DNA of 39,746 bases from Ignavibacteriota bacterium (GTDB lineage: Bacteria; Bacteroidota; Ignavibacteria; Kapaibacteriales; UBA2268): NCBI GenBank assembly GCA_024636855.1, contig JAGXGG010000049.1, positions 84,362 to 124,107 on the forward strand, read 5' to 3'. This document shows, piece by piece, positions 8,367 to 17,946 of this stretch (position 1 is the stretch's first letter; the number at the start of each line of letters is the position of its first letter). Both the position numbers and the translations under genes were made by a program. The notes below the pieces were generated by a model that was given only the letters and a program-made list of their open reading frames with translations, was not told where the DNA came from and did no database searches.

Positions 8367-8382
8367 ATAGGAGTACTCCTAT
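8367..8382 (+). promoter_or_regulatory. Palindromic Shine-Dalgarno/start region of rpoC
   Basis: ATAGGAGTACTCCTAT is a perfect 16-base palindrome that contains the AGGAG ribosome site (8369-8373) and the first two bases of the rpoC ATG. In RNA, AGGAG could pair with CTCCT only through a very tight loop or between two molecules, hiding the ribosome site. It may also serve as a protein-binding operator. Confidence 0.45.
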
Positions 8383-11300
8383 GCAATCAATACCATTACC
8401 GAAAAAAGGTTACAATAAGATTTCCATCAAGATTGCTTCGCCGGATGACATATTAAATAGGTCAAGAGGAGAGGTAACTAAACCGGAAACCATCAATTAC
8501 AGGTCATTTAGACCAGAGAAAGATGGGCTTTTCTGTGAAAAAATCTTCGGTCCAATCAAAGATTGGGAATGTGCTTGTGGTAAGTATAAGAGAATTAGAT
8601 ACAAAGGTATTGTATGTGATAGATGTGGGGTAGAAGTTACCCAAAAATCTGTACGTCGTGAACGTATGGGGCACATCATGCTTGCAGTCCCTGTTGTCCA
8701 TGTATGGTTCCTACGTACACTGCCTAGTAAAATAGCAGGTATTTTGGGAATGACAACGAAAGATGTAGAGCGTATCGCTTACTATGAATCTTATGTTGTT
8801 GTTCAGCCAGGTGGGACTGGACTTCAAATCAAAGATTTGTTGACTGAGGAACAGTATCTAGAGGTTATGGACTCATTGCCTCCTGAACACTTCGAATTAG
8901 ATGATGAAGACGAAGCTAAATTCGTAGCTCTAATTGGTGGAGAAGCAATCAAAGAACTTCTAAAAAGGGTTAAACCTATAGAAGACTATCACAGATTAAA
9001 AGAAAGATTAAAAACTGAAACTTCGCAAACTAGAAAGAAAGATATTCTAAAACGTTTGACTATCTTAGATGCATTCGGTCCGAACGCTGAAAAAGAAATG
9101 CCAAATGATCCAGATTGGATGGTTTTAGATATTATTCCAGTTATTCCACCAGACCTAAGACCGCTTGTGCCTTTGGAAGGTGGTAGATTTGCGACTTCTG
9201 ATTTGAATGACCTTTATAGAAGGGTAATCATCAGAAACAACAGATTAAAAAGACTAATTGATATCAAAGCTCCTGAAGTAATTCTTAGAAATGAGAAGCG
9301 TATGCTTCAAGAATCTGTAGATGCACTATTCGATAATTCGAGAAGAGCAGTACGTAGTGATTCACAAAGAGCATTGAAATCTTTAGCTGATACATTGAAA
9401 GGGAAATCTGGTAGATTCCGTCAGAACTTACTTGGTAAACGTGTTGACTATTCTGGTCGTTCGGTTATCGTTGTAGGTCCTGAGTTGAAATTACACGAAT
9501 GTGGTCTCCCTAAAGATATGGCTGTCGAACTATTCAAACCTTTTATCATACGTAAGTTGATAGAGCGTGGATATGTTAAAACAGTTAAATCGGCTAAAAA
9601 ATTAGTTGAAAGAAAAACTGATGAAGTATGGGATATTCTAGAGAAAGTTATTCAGGGTCACCCTGTTATGCTTAATCGTGCTCCTACGCTACACCGTTTG
9701 GGTATCCAAGCTTTCCAACCAAGATTGGTCGAAGGTAAAGCTATTCAGCTTCACCCATTAGTATGTACTGCATTCAACGCCGATTTTGACGGTGATCAGA
9801 TGGCAGTCCATCTACCAATTAGTTATGAAGCACAATTAGAGGCTTTCCTACTAATACTTGCGCCGCATAATATTATGCACACGCAAAACGGTGATCCAAT
9901 TGCAGTTCCTTCTCAAGATATGGTCTTGGGTGTGTATTATCTTACGAAACACAAACCGGATGCTAAAGGCGAAGGTAAAATGTTTGGTAATACAGAAGAA
10001 GTTAAGTTAGCTTACGACAATAAAGTTGTCGACTTACACGCTAAAATTAAACTTCGTTGGAATGGTAAAATGGTTGAAACTACAGTTGGTAGAGCAATGT
10101 TTAACGATATTGTTCCTCCAGAAATGGGCTTCATCAATGAGTTATTAACTAAGAAAAGACTAAGACAAATTATCGGTTCTTGTTTCAGAACAACTGGACT
10201 TGATGTTACTGTCAAATTCTTAGATAAACTAAAAGAACTTGGTTTCTTCTATGCAACTCGTGGTGGTTTATCTGTAAGTATTCATGATGTTAAAATCCCT
10301 GAATTAAAAACTAAAATAATTGACGCTGCTGATAAGAAAGTAGAAGGCATCGAGATGGCATACATCAATGGTGTAATCAGTGGTGGTGAAAGATATAACA
10401 AGATAATTGATACATGGTCAAATGCTACTAATAAAGTAGCTGATAAACTTTACTCAGAAATAGCAAAAGACAAACAAGGGTTTAACTCTTTTTGGATGAT
10501 GCTTGACTCTCAAGCGAGAGGGTCTAAAGAGCAAATTCGTCAGTTAGCTGGTATGCGTGGTCTAATGGCGAAACCGAAGAAATCAGTTTCTGGTTCTACA
10601 GGTGAGCTAATTGAAAATCCGATTATCTCTAACTTCAAGGAAGGTCTATCTATCCTTGAGTACTTTATCTCTACTCACGGTGCTCGTAAAGGTCTAGCCG
10701 ATACAGCATTGAAAACAGCAGATGCGGGTTATCTAACTCGTAGATTGCATGACGTAGCTCAAGATATGATCATAACTGATCGTGATTGTGGTACGATAAG
10801 GGGTGTGGAGATGGAAGCACTGAAAGATGGGGAAGAGGTTAAAGAGCCACTTTACGAAAGAATCTTAGGACGTGTGGCACTAGTAGATGTACATGATAAT
10901 ATATCAGACGAATTACTTGTCAAAGGTGGAGAAATCATCGATGAGAATATTGCTCAGAAGATTGAGGGTTCATCAGTAGAGAAAATTAATATACGTTCTG
11001 TATTAACATGTGAAAATCGTCGTGGTGTTTGTGCTAAGTGTTACGGGCGTAATATGTCAACTTCACGTCTTGTAGATGTTGGGGAAGCAGTTGGTACTAT
11101 AGCTTCACAATCAATCGGTGAACCTGGTACACAGCTAACACTAAGAACGTTCCACACAGGTGGTTCTGCTTCATTAGTAGCTTCACAATCGACAGTTAAT
11201 GCTAAATTTGACGGTATTATTCAGTTCGAGAATATGAGAACTGTATCTTATAATGGTGAATCAGGCGAGATTACAATCGTAGTTTCTCGTAGTGGTGTTA

Positions 11301-12634
11301 TCAATCTAATTGATCCAGAATCTAACCGTAAACTAACTTCTTATGACGCAACTTATGGTGCTACTATCGAAATTCAAGATGGTGATAAAGTTACTAAAGG
11401 ACAGCTGTTATACGAATGGGATCCATATAACTCATCAATCGTTTCGGAAGTTGCGGGTAAAATTAACTATAAAGATTTATTACCTAATGTAACTTATCGT
11501 GAAGTAAATGATGAGCAAACTGGTCACATTACAAAAGTTGTTATTGATTCTAGAGATAGAACTAAATCTCCAACTATTGAAATACTTGATAAAGCAGGTG
11601 AAGTAATACGTACATACAATATTCCATCTCGTTCTCAACTTAGAGTTGAAAACAACGAAGATATTGGATCTGGTACGCAATTAGTTAAGATTCCTAGAGA
11701 CATGGGTCGTACAAGAGATATCACGGGTGGTTTACCTAGGGTAACTGAATTGTTCGAAGCTCGTTCTCCACATAATCCAGCTATTGTTACTGAGATTGAT
11801 GGTATCGTATCATTTGAAAAACCTAAGCGTAATCAACGTGTTGTGAGAATAACTTCACTTGATGAAAAGACAGAATCAGAATACTTAGTACCTGTAGGAC
11901 GTCATATATTGGTTCAAGAGAAAGACTTTATTCGTGCTGGTGATAGAATCTCTGAAGGCTCGATCAACCCTCACGATATATTGAAAATTAAAGGACCAAA
12001 CGCTGTACAGGAATACTTAGTAAATGAAATACAAGAAGTTTACCGTATGCAAGGTGTTAAGCTGAATGATAAGCACATAGAAGTAATTGTAAGACAAATG
12101 CTTCAAAAAGTGAAAATCATTGACTCTGGTGATACACACATGCTAGAAAACGAAAACTTCGATAAGATTAAGTTTATAGATGATAACGAAGCAGTTAAAT
12201 CACTAGTAGTCGTTACTGACAAAGGTGATTCTAACTACAACGAGAATTATCTATATCCAAGAAGAAAAGTAAAAGCTGTAGTTAAGGACTTGAAGAAGAA
12301 AGGTAAGACTCCTCCTGAATTCAGACCAGCAGAGCCATCTATAGGTGAACCAATATTATTAGGTATCACTCAGGCATCTCTGAAAACTGAAAGTTGGCTG
12401 TCCGCTGCTTCGTTCCAACAAACGACTGCTGTTCTATCTGACGCTTCTATTTCTGCTAAGGTTGATTACTTGAAAGGCTTGAAGGAGAATATCATACTTG
12501 GTCAACTAATACCTGCTGGTACTGGTTTACGTAAGTATCAAGATATGCATATAGCAAGTACTATAGGTAATATATTCGGACATAATCCGAAACCAATCGA
12601 AGAAGAAGAAACAGAAGAGAAAGTAGAAGCTTAA
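8381..12634 (+). CDS. rpoC: DNA-directed RNA polymerase subunit beta'
   Basis: A 1417-residue beta' subunit. The N-terminal zinc site uses C64, C66, C79 and C82. The catalytic [12 protein letters not shown] motif, whose three aspartates bind the active-site magnesium, lies near residue 467. The second zinc site uses C803, C877, C884 and C887. The bridge-helix and trigger-loop region is present ([19 protein letters not shown]; then [18 protein letters not shown] near 905). The C-terminal part has the usual Bacteroidota-like domain length, ending in an acidic Glu-rich tail. It is separate from rpoB, unlike in some epsilonproteobacteria. A clear Shine-Dalgarno site sits 7 bases before ATG, and an intrinsic terminator follows 26 bases after the stop. 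Confidence 0.98.
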   Translation: MQSIPLPKKGYNKISIKIASPDDILNRSRGEVTKPETINYRSFRPEKDGLFCEKIFGPIKDWECACGKYKRIRYKGIVCDRCGVEVTQKSVRRERMGHIMLAVPVVHVWFLRTLPSKIAGILGMTTKDVERIAYYESYVVVQPGGTGLQIKDLLTEEQYLEVMDSLPPEHFELDDEDEAKFVALIGGEAIKELLKRVKPIEDYHRLKERLKTETSQTRKKDILKRLTILDAFGPNAEKEMPNDPDWMVLDIIPVIPPDLRPLVPLEGGRFATSDLNDLYRRVIIRNNRLKRLIDIKAPEVILRNEKRMLQESVDALFDNSRRAVRSDSQRALKSLADTLKGKSGRFRQNLLGKRVDYSGRSVIVVGPELKLHECGLPKDMAVELFKPFIIRKLIERGYVKTVKSAKKLVERKTDEVWDILEKVIQGHPVMLNRAPTLHRLGIQAFQPRLVEGKAIQLHPLVCTAFNADFDGDQMAVHLPISYEAQLEAFLLILAPHNIMHTQNGDPIAVPSQDMVLGVYYLTKHKPDAKGEGKMFGNTEEVKLAYDNKVVDLHAKIKLRWNGKMVETTVGRAMFNDIVPPEMGFINELLTKKRLRQIIGSCFRTTGLDVTVKFLDKLKELGFFYATRGGLSVSIHDVKIPELKTKIIDAADKKVEGIEMAYINGVISGGERYNKIIDTWSNATNKVADKLYSEIAKDKQGFNSFWMMLDSQARGSKEQIRQLAGMRGLMAKPKKSVSGSTGELIENPIISNFKEGLSILEYFISTHGARKGLADTALKTADAGYLTRRLHDVAQDMIITDRDCGTIRGVEMEALKDGEEVKEPLYERILGRVALVDVHDNISDELLVKGGEIIDENIAQKIEGSSVEKINIRSVLTCENRRGVCAKCYGRNMSTSRLVDVGEAVGTIASQSIGEPGTQLTLRTFHTGGSASLVASQSTVNAKFDGIIQFENMRTVSYNGESGEITIVVSRSGVINLIDPESNRKLTSYDATYGATIEIQDGDKVTKGQLLYEWDPYNSSIVSEVAGKINYKDLLPNVTYREVNDEQTGHITKVVIDSRDRTKSPTIEILDKAGEVIRTYNIPSRSQLRVENNEDIGSGTQLVKIPRDMGRTRDITGGLPRVTELFEARSPHNPAIVTEIDGIVSFEKPKRNQRVVRITSLDEKTESEYLVPVGRHILVQEKDFIRAGDRISEGSINPHDILKIKGPNAVQEYLVNEIQEVYRMQGVKLNDKHIEVIVRQMLQKVKIIDSGDTHMLENENFDKIKFIDDNEAVKSLVVVTDKGDSNYNENYLYPRRKVKAVVKDLKKKGKTPPEFRPAEPSIGEPILLGITQASLKTESWLSAASFQQTTAVLSDASISAKVDYLKGLKENIILGQLIPAGTGLRKYQDMHIASTIGNIFGHNPKPIEEEETEEKVEA

Positions 12635-12660
12635 TCTACTAACTTAATATCAAATTACAA

Positions 12661-12695
12661 AAGCCGAATTAGTTAATACTGATTCGGTTTTTTTT
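12661..12695 (+). terminator. Intrinsic terminator after rpoC (copy 1 of a direct repeat)
   Basis: AAGCCGAAT (12661-12669) pairs with ATTCGGTTT (12682-12690) with one G-U pair, and the T-run continues to 12695. A near-copy with the same spacing occurs at 14571-14604, differing at three positions over about 34 bases. It ends the secE-to-rpoC transcript. Confidence 0.85.
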
Positions 12696-12823
12696 GTTGA
12701 AAATATGTTTAAATTTAGATAGGATTCTTTTAAATTAAGATTAATTGTAGAATAGTTATTCTTAATAATCTATTCAAATTAACTATATTGTAATCTGAAT
12801 AAACTAAAAACGCATCATTTAAT

Positions 12824-14545
12824 ATGAAATATGCAATTATAATTATATCAATTATTCTTTTAAATTTGAACTCCCTCAAAGCCAATGAGTTCGAATTTAT
12901 TAATCGATTTACGAATACAAACCGTACTAACCAATATATATCTACAATAGATCAAGAATATAATATATTTATTACTGGAGGTTTTGAGGAACCGATTAAT
13001 TTCAATCCTAATTCTGAAGAAAGTGAATTAAAATCTAATGATTATTCTGACATTTATCTTGCTAAATTAGATTCGGAGGGTAACCATATCTGGTCTCATA
13101 GTTTTGGAGGTGAAGGTAGTCAAATATCTTATACTCTGACTATAGATAGAAATGGAGATATATTGATTACAGGACTATTCACAGAATCAATTATTTTCGA
13201 CTCAACGAATACAAATCAATCATTTCTTGCTAAAGGACATAATGATATTTTTATTGCCAAATTCTCGAGTGATGGTAAACTAAAATGGGCAAGGCAAATA
13301 GGGTCTAGTTTAGATGAATATGTACGCTCACTATCTGTTGACAGTCTTGATAATCTCTATATTTCCGGTACATTTAGTATGGAAACAGATTTCGATCCTA
13401 GTGAAAACACTACTATAATAAAACCAAAATATGGAACTGACATCTTTATTTTGAAACTTGATGCAAATGGTGAATTTCTATGGGTTAAATCATTAGAAGG
13501 GGATTATAATGAGAATTCATCTGTTAGTCTTATTGATAATAATGGAGACTTTTGCTTAACGGGTTACTTCCATAAACAATTAGATTTTGACCCAAGTGAT
13601 GAAGAATTCATAATCAAAAACTTAGGATATACTGATATATTTATAGCAAAATATACTCAAAATGGAGATTTCCTATGGGCTAAAAGTTTTAGAGGTGTTT
13701 CTAGGACTTTTGTAACAGATATGGTTGTCGACAAATATGACAATCTAATCATCGTTGGTGATTATACTTGGACGGTAGATTTTGACACAGGTGAAAGTGA
13801 AGACACTTTAACGTCTTTAGAAATGAACGATGGTTTTATCTCTAAACTTGATAAAAATGGAAATTATATTTGGGTAAAAAGGTTTAGTGGTTCTCTAGGA
13901 GTATGGATTAGCGGGATTGAATTGAATAGTAGGAATGAAATTCTCACTATTGGTAGGTTTGCTCGAGATTGTGATTTTGACACAGGTGAGGGGACGTTAA
14001 TAGAATCGACTACTAATGGTAGTGCCTTTTATTTGGCTAGTTTAGATTCTAACGGTAAACTATTAGATGCATCTATAATTGATGGAATAGTAATGCCAAG
14101 ATCAATTAATCTACTGAAAGATGGCAAAGTATTAATAGGGCTGACTTTATCTGGGGATTCTGATTTTATATTAAGTGGTAAAGAGATAAAAGTAAAAGAT
14201 TATTTCAATAATGACTTTTTATTTATACGAACTGCAGAAATAGAGTCGTCTATTGCTACAAATTATACAAAAAGACCGATTGAAATATTCCCCAACCCAG
14301 CAAAGGAGTGTATAGCTCTACAATTCTATACTGATTTATCAAGTGATATAGGTAAGCTGGAGTTAGAGCTTATAAATATTTCCACAGGCGTAGCTTATAA
14401 TATTAAAGATTATAACATTAGCTTTATTAATAATTGGGAAGGAACGTTTGATTTTGATGTGTCAAGATTTCCTACTGGTAGCTATCTAATTAATATGAAA
14501 CTTGGTGAATACCAAAGAAGCTCCAAATTAATCATAGCAAAATAA
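12824..14545 (+). CDS. Secreted repeat protein with type IX secretion C-terminal sorting domain
   Basis: A 573-residue protein with a Sec signal peptide (about 1-20, hydrophobic, ending LKA). Residues about 40-430 hold five or six repeats of about 65 residues following the pattern DIFIAKLDxxGxxLWxKSFxG ... D..DNLxITGxF...xDFDPS, similar to SBBP-type or delta-60-type beta-propeller repeats. The C-terminus from about 486 (IEIFPNPAKECIALQF, later FPTGSYLINMKLGE and KLIIAK) is a type A type IX sorting domain, cleaved as the protein is anchored or released at the cell surface. The ligand is unknown. It stands alone between two near-identical terminators, so it is probably a monocistronic insertion after rpoC. 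No good Bacteroidota promoter was found in its 128-base leader. Confidence 0.85.
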   Translation: MKYAIIIISIILLNLNSLKANEFEFINRFTNTNRTNQYISTIDQEYNIFITGGFEEPINFNPNSEESELKSNDYSDIYLAKLDSEGNHIWSHSFGGEGSQISYTLTIDRNGDILITGLFTESIIFDSTNTNQSFLAKGHNDIFIAKFSSDGKLKWARQIGSSLDEYVRSLSVDSLDNLYISGTFSMETDFDPSENTTIIKPKYGTDIFILKLDANGEFLWVKSLEGDYNENSSVSLIDNNGDFCLTGYFHKQLDFDPSDEEFIIKNLGYTDIFIAKYTQNGDFLWAKSFRGVSRTFVTDMVVDKYDNLIIVGDYTWTVDFDTGESEDTLTSLEMNDGFISKLDKNGNYIWVKRFSGSLGVWISGIELNSRNEILTIGRFARDCDFDTGEGTLIESTTNGSAFYLASLDSNGKLLDASIIDGIVMPRSINLLKDGKVLIGLTLSGDSDFILSGKEIKVKDYFNNDFLFIRTAEIESSIATNYTKRPIEIFPNPAKECIALQFYTDLSSDIGKLELELINISTGVAYNIKDYNISFINNWEGTFDFDVSRFPTGSYLINMKLGEYQRSSKLIIAK

Positions 14546-14570
14546 CTATACTTTTTTGATTGAAGTTAAA

Positions 14571-14604
14571 AAGCCAAATTAGTTAAAACTGATTCGGCTT
14601 TTTT
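14571..14604. terminator. Bidirectional terminator (copy 2 of a direct repeat)
   Basis: AAGCCAAAT (14571-14579) pairs with ATTCGGCTT (14592-14600) with one A-C mismatch. It has T-runs on both sides: AAAAA before the stem gives Ts on the minus strand. It lies between the convergent ends of the secreted-protein gene (plus) and the small membrane gene (minus), so it can serve both. Confidence 0.75.
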
Positions 14605-14611
14605 ATGTTGT

Positions 14612-14884
14612 CTATTTTGGATGAAGTGGTTTGTTATTTAGCGAAGGGGGAGTGGAACTTTTCTTTTTATTAATATTCATGCTATACTCGATTGAATTTG
14701 TTTTGTTTAAGACCTTAAATAAGATAAATATTATAACAATAGCTCCAAAAGCAACATTGTAAATATTGTCAATTGAATGAAAACCTTTATTCCCATTTGT
14801 AAACAACATTATAATCAGCTTAATTATGAAAAATATTGCTAATGATGAAAGTAATCTTTTAATGAAACTGGATTTCTTATTCAT
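14612..14884 (-). CDS. Small two-span membrane protein, unknown function
   Basis: A 90-residue product that I do not recognise. It has a basic N-terminus (MNKKSSFIKR), a hydrophobic helix at about 11-28 (SLAIFFIIKLIIMLF), a short polar loop, a second helix at about 42-59 (VAFGAIVIIFILFKVL), and a basic, Pro/Ser-rich tail. Both ends are probably cytoplasmic. The ATG overlaps by 8 bases the end of the frameshifted remnant upstream, which suggests that the two were once translationally coupled. It ends 8 bases from a bidirectional terminator. The gene may be real, or part of the decaying region behind the lipoprotein cluster. Confidence 0.55.
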   Translation of the reverse strand: MNKKSSFIKRLLSSLAIFFIIKLIIMLFTNGNKGFHSIDNIYNVAFGAIVIIFILFKVLNKTNSIEYSMNINKKKSSTPPSLNNKPLHPK

Positions 14885-15198
14885 CTCTTTTTATACTATA
14901 CTCCTCAAGTATATGCATCTTCCCATAATTAGAGGGATTAATTTCAGTTATGTAACTAAGCTGTTTAAAGTAATAAAGTCCAATGCTGTCTGCTAATGCA
15001 TAGAGGTAGTGTCTGACTGATTTACTTTTGTCTCGCTACACCTTTACGGATTTCAACATCTACAGCATTTAATATACCTATGAACTCATAGGTTTTAACT
15101 GATTTGCAATTTATTTCTTTAGAGAAATTACCAATTTTCTTGCCTGTCAATGTCATCGTAATGTTGGCTTTATAATCACTTTGTTCTAAGATTGGTGA
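14877..15198 (-). pseudogene. Frameshifted gene remnant downstream of the lipoprotein cluster
   Basis: Two overlapping frames together look like one coding sequence. The upstream frame (15198 to 15022) reads YKANITMTLTGKKIGNFSK... to ...GILNAVDVEIRKGVARQK then stops. The downstream frame picks up at about 15036 with KSVRHYLYALADSIGLYYF... to ...MHILEEYSIKRDE, stopping at 14877. Removing one base from the A4 run (15026-15029 on the plus strand, as T4) would join them as GVARQSKSVRHYLYA. The only ATG gives about 100 residues after repair. No known family is recognised. It begins four bases beyond the end of the first LamG lipoprotein gene. A sequencing or assembly error in the short run is possible. 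Confidence 0.55.
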
Positions 15199-15202
15199 CT
15201 AA

Positions 15203-16498
15203 TCATTGAATTAAACTTAGTATTTCGCTTTCAGTTAGCGCTCTACTAAATAAATAAATATCATCAATAGCCCCATGAAATGAACTTAGTTGGTCTGGTC
15301 TTGCACCTATACCAATATTCAAATTTGATACTTGTGGAGTTTGAAAACCAGTTGTTTCAAGTGAAGACTTCCCATTAAGATAAAAAGTCGCAGAACCATT
15401 CTTGAATGTAACAGCTACATGATGCCATTGTGATTGCGTCACACTTAAAGAAGAGATTTTAACAGTTGAGGCGTTACCATAAGTCCCCAAAAATACTTTC
15501 ATATCCTTATATATACCAAATGCCCATGAAGCAGCCCCTGCTTTGCCAGAACCCCATTTCGATAAAAACTCGTAGTAACCAACATTCGAATTTTCACCTA
15601 ATGTAGGATCTGGTTTTACCCACATTGAAATTGTGAAATCTGTCTGAAGTTGAATCTCATTAGAGATTAATATTTTTGAATTTGTACCACTTGAACCTTT
15701 GAAATAAGCAGCGCTTGACTTATTCCCATATCTATCATCAACATACTGGATATTCTGCTCTAAACCATCATAACCATTAATTCCAGAATCAATAGCATCT
15801 CCATCTAACTTCCAATTCGCTATAAGATTCGGTAAATCTACAACTACTTTCTCCTTATAGGCAAATAAAGCTATCTCACTAGGAGTTTGAGAGTACTTGT
15901 CTTTTACAATTACTTGCCATTGATATTCAATACCTTCAACGAAATCATACGAATATTCGAAATAGCTTAGGGGCTCATTCTCTGCAATTAATTCCATCTC
16001 TTTATCAGCTACACCAAAATATACATCATATTTCAATGAATCAGTATTTATATCTGTTGCTGACCATCTAAATTGGAATTTCTTTGAACCAATAAAAGAT
16101 TGATTTCTTGGGTATAATATTTCCGGGATACTTGGTGGTGAATTAAGTGATTCTTTCGAAGTCAAACTAAAAAGTATATCATTCGTTATATCAGCACTTA
16201 CTCGAATTTTATCTTTGAATTCTATATAGTCATTATGAGTTATAATAATATCATATAGCTCTGGCCCTATAGTTTCCAAAAAGAAAGTACCATCTTCATT
16301 TGATTTAGTAGTAGAAGAGAGTGGAGATGTTTTGATAAATGCTCCAGATATTGGTTCCTCTGTGCTTGCGTCTATCAATTTTCCTTTTATACTGCCAATA
16401 AGTTTATGGTATGATTCATCCGAATTTGTAGGGCTTGCATCGTCACCACAAGATACAAGAGCCAACAAAAGTAGAGAAGCTGCTAGAATACTTTGCAT
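15203..16498 (-). CDS. LamG-domain lipoprotein, paralogue 1
   Basis: A 431-residue predicted lipoprotein: the signal MQSILAASLLLLALVSC has lipobox LVSC with Cys17, followed by acidic GDD. Next come a carboxypeptidase-regulatory-like beta domain (about 33-112, GSIKGKLIDASTEEPISGA), a fibronectin-III-like domain (about 118-215), and a C-terminal LamG/concanavalin-like fold (about 220-431, with NWKLDGDAIDSG, FTISMWVKP, WHHVAVTFKNG, FHGAIDDIYLF). LamG folds often bind glycans or adhesive ligands. I start at 16498, not the longer frame from 16564, because the extra 22 codons are the duplicated non-coding spacer also found before paralogue 2. It is last of three tandem copies, probably one transcript with the other two. 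Confidence 0.85.
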   Translation of the reverse strand: MQSILAASLLLLALVSCGDDASPTNSDESYHKLIGSIKGKLIDASTEEPISGAFIKTSPLSSTTKSNEDGTFFLETIGPELYDIIITHNDYIEFKDKIRVSADITNDILFSLTSKESLNSPPSIPEILYPRNQSFIGSKKFQFRWSATDINTDSLKYDVYFGVADKEMELIAENEPLSYFEYSYDFVEGIEYQWQVIVKDKYSQTPSEIALFAYKEKVVVDLPNLIANWKLDGDAIDSGINGYDGLEQNIQYVDDRYGNKSSAAYFKGSSGTNSKILISNEIQLQTDFTISMWVKPDPTLGENSNVGYYEFLSKWGSGKAGAASWAFGIYKDMKVFLGTYGNASTVKISSLSVTQSQWHHVAVTFKNGSATFYLNGKSSLETTGFQTPQVSNLNIGIGARPDQLSSFHGAIDDIYLFSRALTESEILSLIQ

Positions 16499-16503
16499 TT
16501 TAT

Positions 16504-16531
16504 AGAATCCGTTGTTGTTGAATATAGACAT
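16504..16531 (-). repeat. Duplicated spacer block, copy A
   Basis: This 28-base block just upstream of paralogue 1 matches 17881-17908 upstream of paralogue 2 with one mismatch. It marks the spacer as part of a tandem gene duplication and supports the shorter start for paralogue 1. GAGATACAC near the far side of both spacers is also shared. Confidence 0.85.
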
Positions 16532-16572
16532 TTTATATACGGTTATTTTATTTTGGAGATACACTTTTTTGT

Positions 16573-17874
16573 TTATTCTCGTGAGAGTTTTAATATTTCA
16601 TGTTCCTCTAAAGCTCTGGTGAAAATGTAAACATCATCAATTTGTCCATGGTAAGAGCTCAATTGATCTTGTCTACCACCTATTGAAGCATTATTATCAG
16701 AGTCTTTAGGATTATATAGACCTACAGCAGTGTAAAAAAACTCACCATTTACATAAAAATTTGCAACACCACTATTATATGTAACAGCAATATGACTCCA
16801 TTTGTTAGGAATCATATAAGTATTATGGGCTATTTTAATGTGTGAGGAATAATTAAATGTTGAGATATAAAGATTGGAATTCTTAGTTATCCCGAATGCC
16901 CATGACGCTCTACCTGCTCCGGACCCTCCCCACTTAGAAACACATTCAAAATAGCCCTCTCCTCCATTTTCGCCTAGTGAAGGTTCAGGATTCACCCAAA
17001 GTGCTATAGTAAATTGACTAGATAGTTGGAATGTCTTTGGTAACAAAACTTTAGACTTTACTGAGTAACTTCCTTTGAATTTTGCTGAACTGTAAGCCTT
17101 ATTATTTCTATCTTCCACAAAATCTACATTTTGTACAATTCCATCGTAAGAATTCGGACCGTAATCTTTAGCATTACCATCTAATTTCCAATACCCAAGA
17201 AGATCTGGGATATCAGAAAGAATTTTTTCATTATACTGGAACATATTCGTATCACTTACAGAATATGAATATTTATCAGATGCTATAACATACCAATAGT
17301 AGTAATGATCATTAACAAACTCTTTTTCATAATCTAAATAGTTTACTTTTAAATTTGTATTTAAAGAATAAAAATCCTCACCATTTTCACTAAAGTATAA
17401 TCTATAAGTTAAACTATCTTCATCTATATCAAAGGCGTCCCATCTAAATCTGAATGATTTAGATCCTATCTTTGATCCATTAGAGGGGTAAACTAATATT
17501 GGCTTATCTGGTTTAGTATTCATAGAAACTAATGAACTTAATTCAAATCTAATGTTATTTGTAATACCCGCACTAACTATTATTTTCTCTTTGTATTTGA
17601 TATAATCAGAATGTGTTATAATAATTTCATAAGTCTCTGGGCCGACTGATTCAATTATAAAAGTACCATCTTCATTTGATTTGGTAGTAGAAGAGAGTGG
17701 AAAAGTTTTGATAAATGCTCCAGATATTGGTTCCTCAGTAATTGCGTCTATCAATTTTCCTTTTATACTGCCAATTAGTTTGTGGTATGATTCATTCGAA
17801 TCTGTAGGGCTTGCATTCTCAACACAAGATACTAGAGACAATAAAAGTAGAGAAGCTAATAAAATACTTTTCAT
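16573..17874 (-). CDS. LamG-domain lipoprotein, paralogue 2
   Basis: A 433-residue paralogue with the same order: lipoprotein signal MKSILLASLLLLSLVSC (Cys17, followed by VEN rather than GDD), a carboxypeptidase-regulatory-like domain (about 33-112), an Fn3-like domain (about 118-215, with FRFRWDAFDIDEDSLTY) and LamG (about 222-433, with YWKLDGNAKDYGPNSYDG, FTIALWVNP, WSHIAVTYNSG, YHGQIDDVYIF). Its first 90 or so codons are nearly identical at DNA level to paralogue 1, while the Fn3-like region differs strongly. It lies 74 bases upstream of paralogue 1. The exact ligand is unknown; surface adhesion or glycan binding is inference from the LamG fold. Confidence 0.85.
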   Translation of the reverse strand: MKSILLASLLLLSLVSCVENASPTDSNESYHKLIGSIKGKLIDAITEEPISGAFIKTFPLSSTTKSNEDGTFIIESVGPETYEIIITHSDYIKYKEKIIVSAGITNNIRFELSSLVSMNTKPDKPILVYPSNGSKIGSKSFRFRWDAFDIDEDSLTYRLYFSENGEDFYSLNTNLKVNYLDYEKEFVNDHYYYWYVIASDKYSYSVSDTNMFQYNEKILSDIPDLLGYWKLDGNAKDYGPNSYDGIVQNVDFVEDRNNKAYSSAKFKGSYSVKSKVLLPKTFQLSSQFTIALWVNPEPSLGENGGEGYFECVSKWGGSGAGRASWAFGITKNSNLYISTFNYSSHIKIAHNTYMIPNKWSHIAVTYNSGVANFYVNGEFFYTAVGLYNPKDSDNNASIGGRQDQLSSYHGQIDDVYIFTRALEEHEILKLSRE

Positions 17875-17880
17875 CTTACT

Positions 17881-17908
17881 AGAATCCGTTATTGTTGAAT
17901 ATAGACAT
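17881..17908 (-). repeat. Duplicated spacer block, copy B
   Basis: This is the partner of 16504-16531 (27 of 28 bases identical), placed six bases upstream of the start of paralogue 2. The spacer before paralogue 3 (19252 onwards) has diverged and no longer shows the block clearly. Confidence 0.85.
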
Positions 17909-17946
17909 ATAACATACGATTTTTTTATTTTTGAGATACACTTTGT

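Noticed and set aside
12696-12823. Promoter-like and hairpin-like sequences before the secreted-protein gene, such as TATATTG and GAATAGTTATTC
   Set aside because: The -7-like box has two mismatches and no -33 partner; the inverted repeat is short and AT-rich.
16499-16564. Longer N-terminus of lipoprotein paralogue 1
   Set aside because: These 22 codons correspond to the duplicated non-coding spacer, and the lipoprotein signal begins only at 16498.
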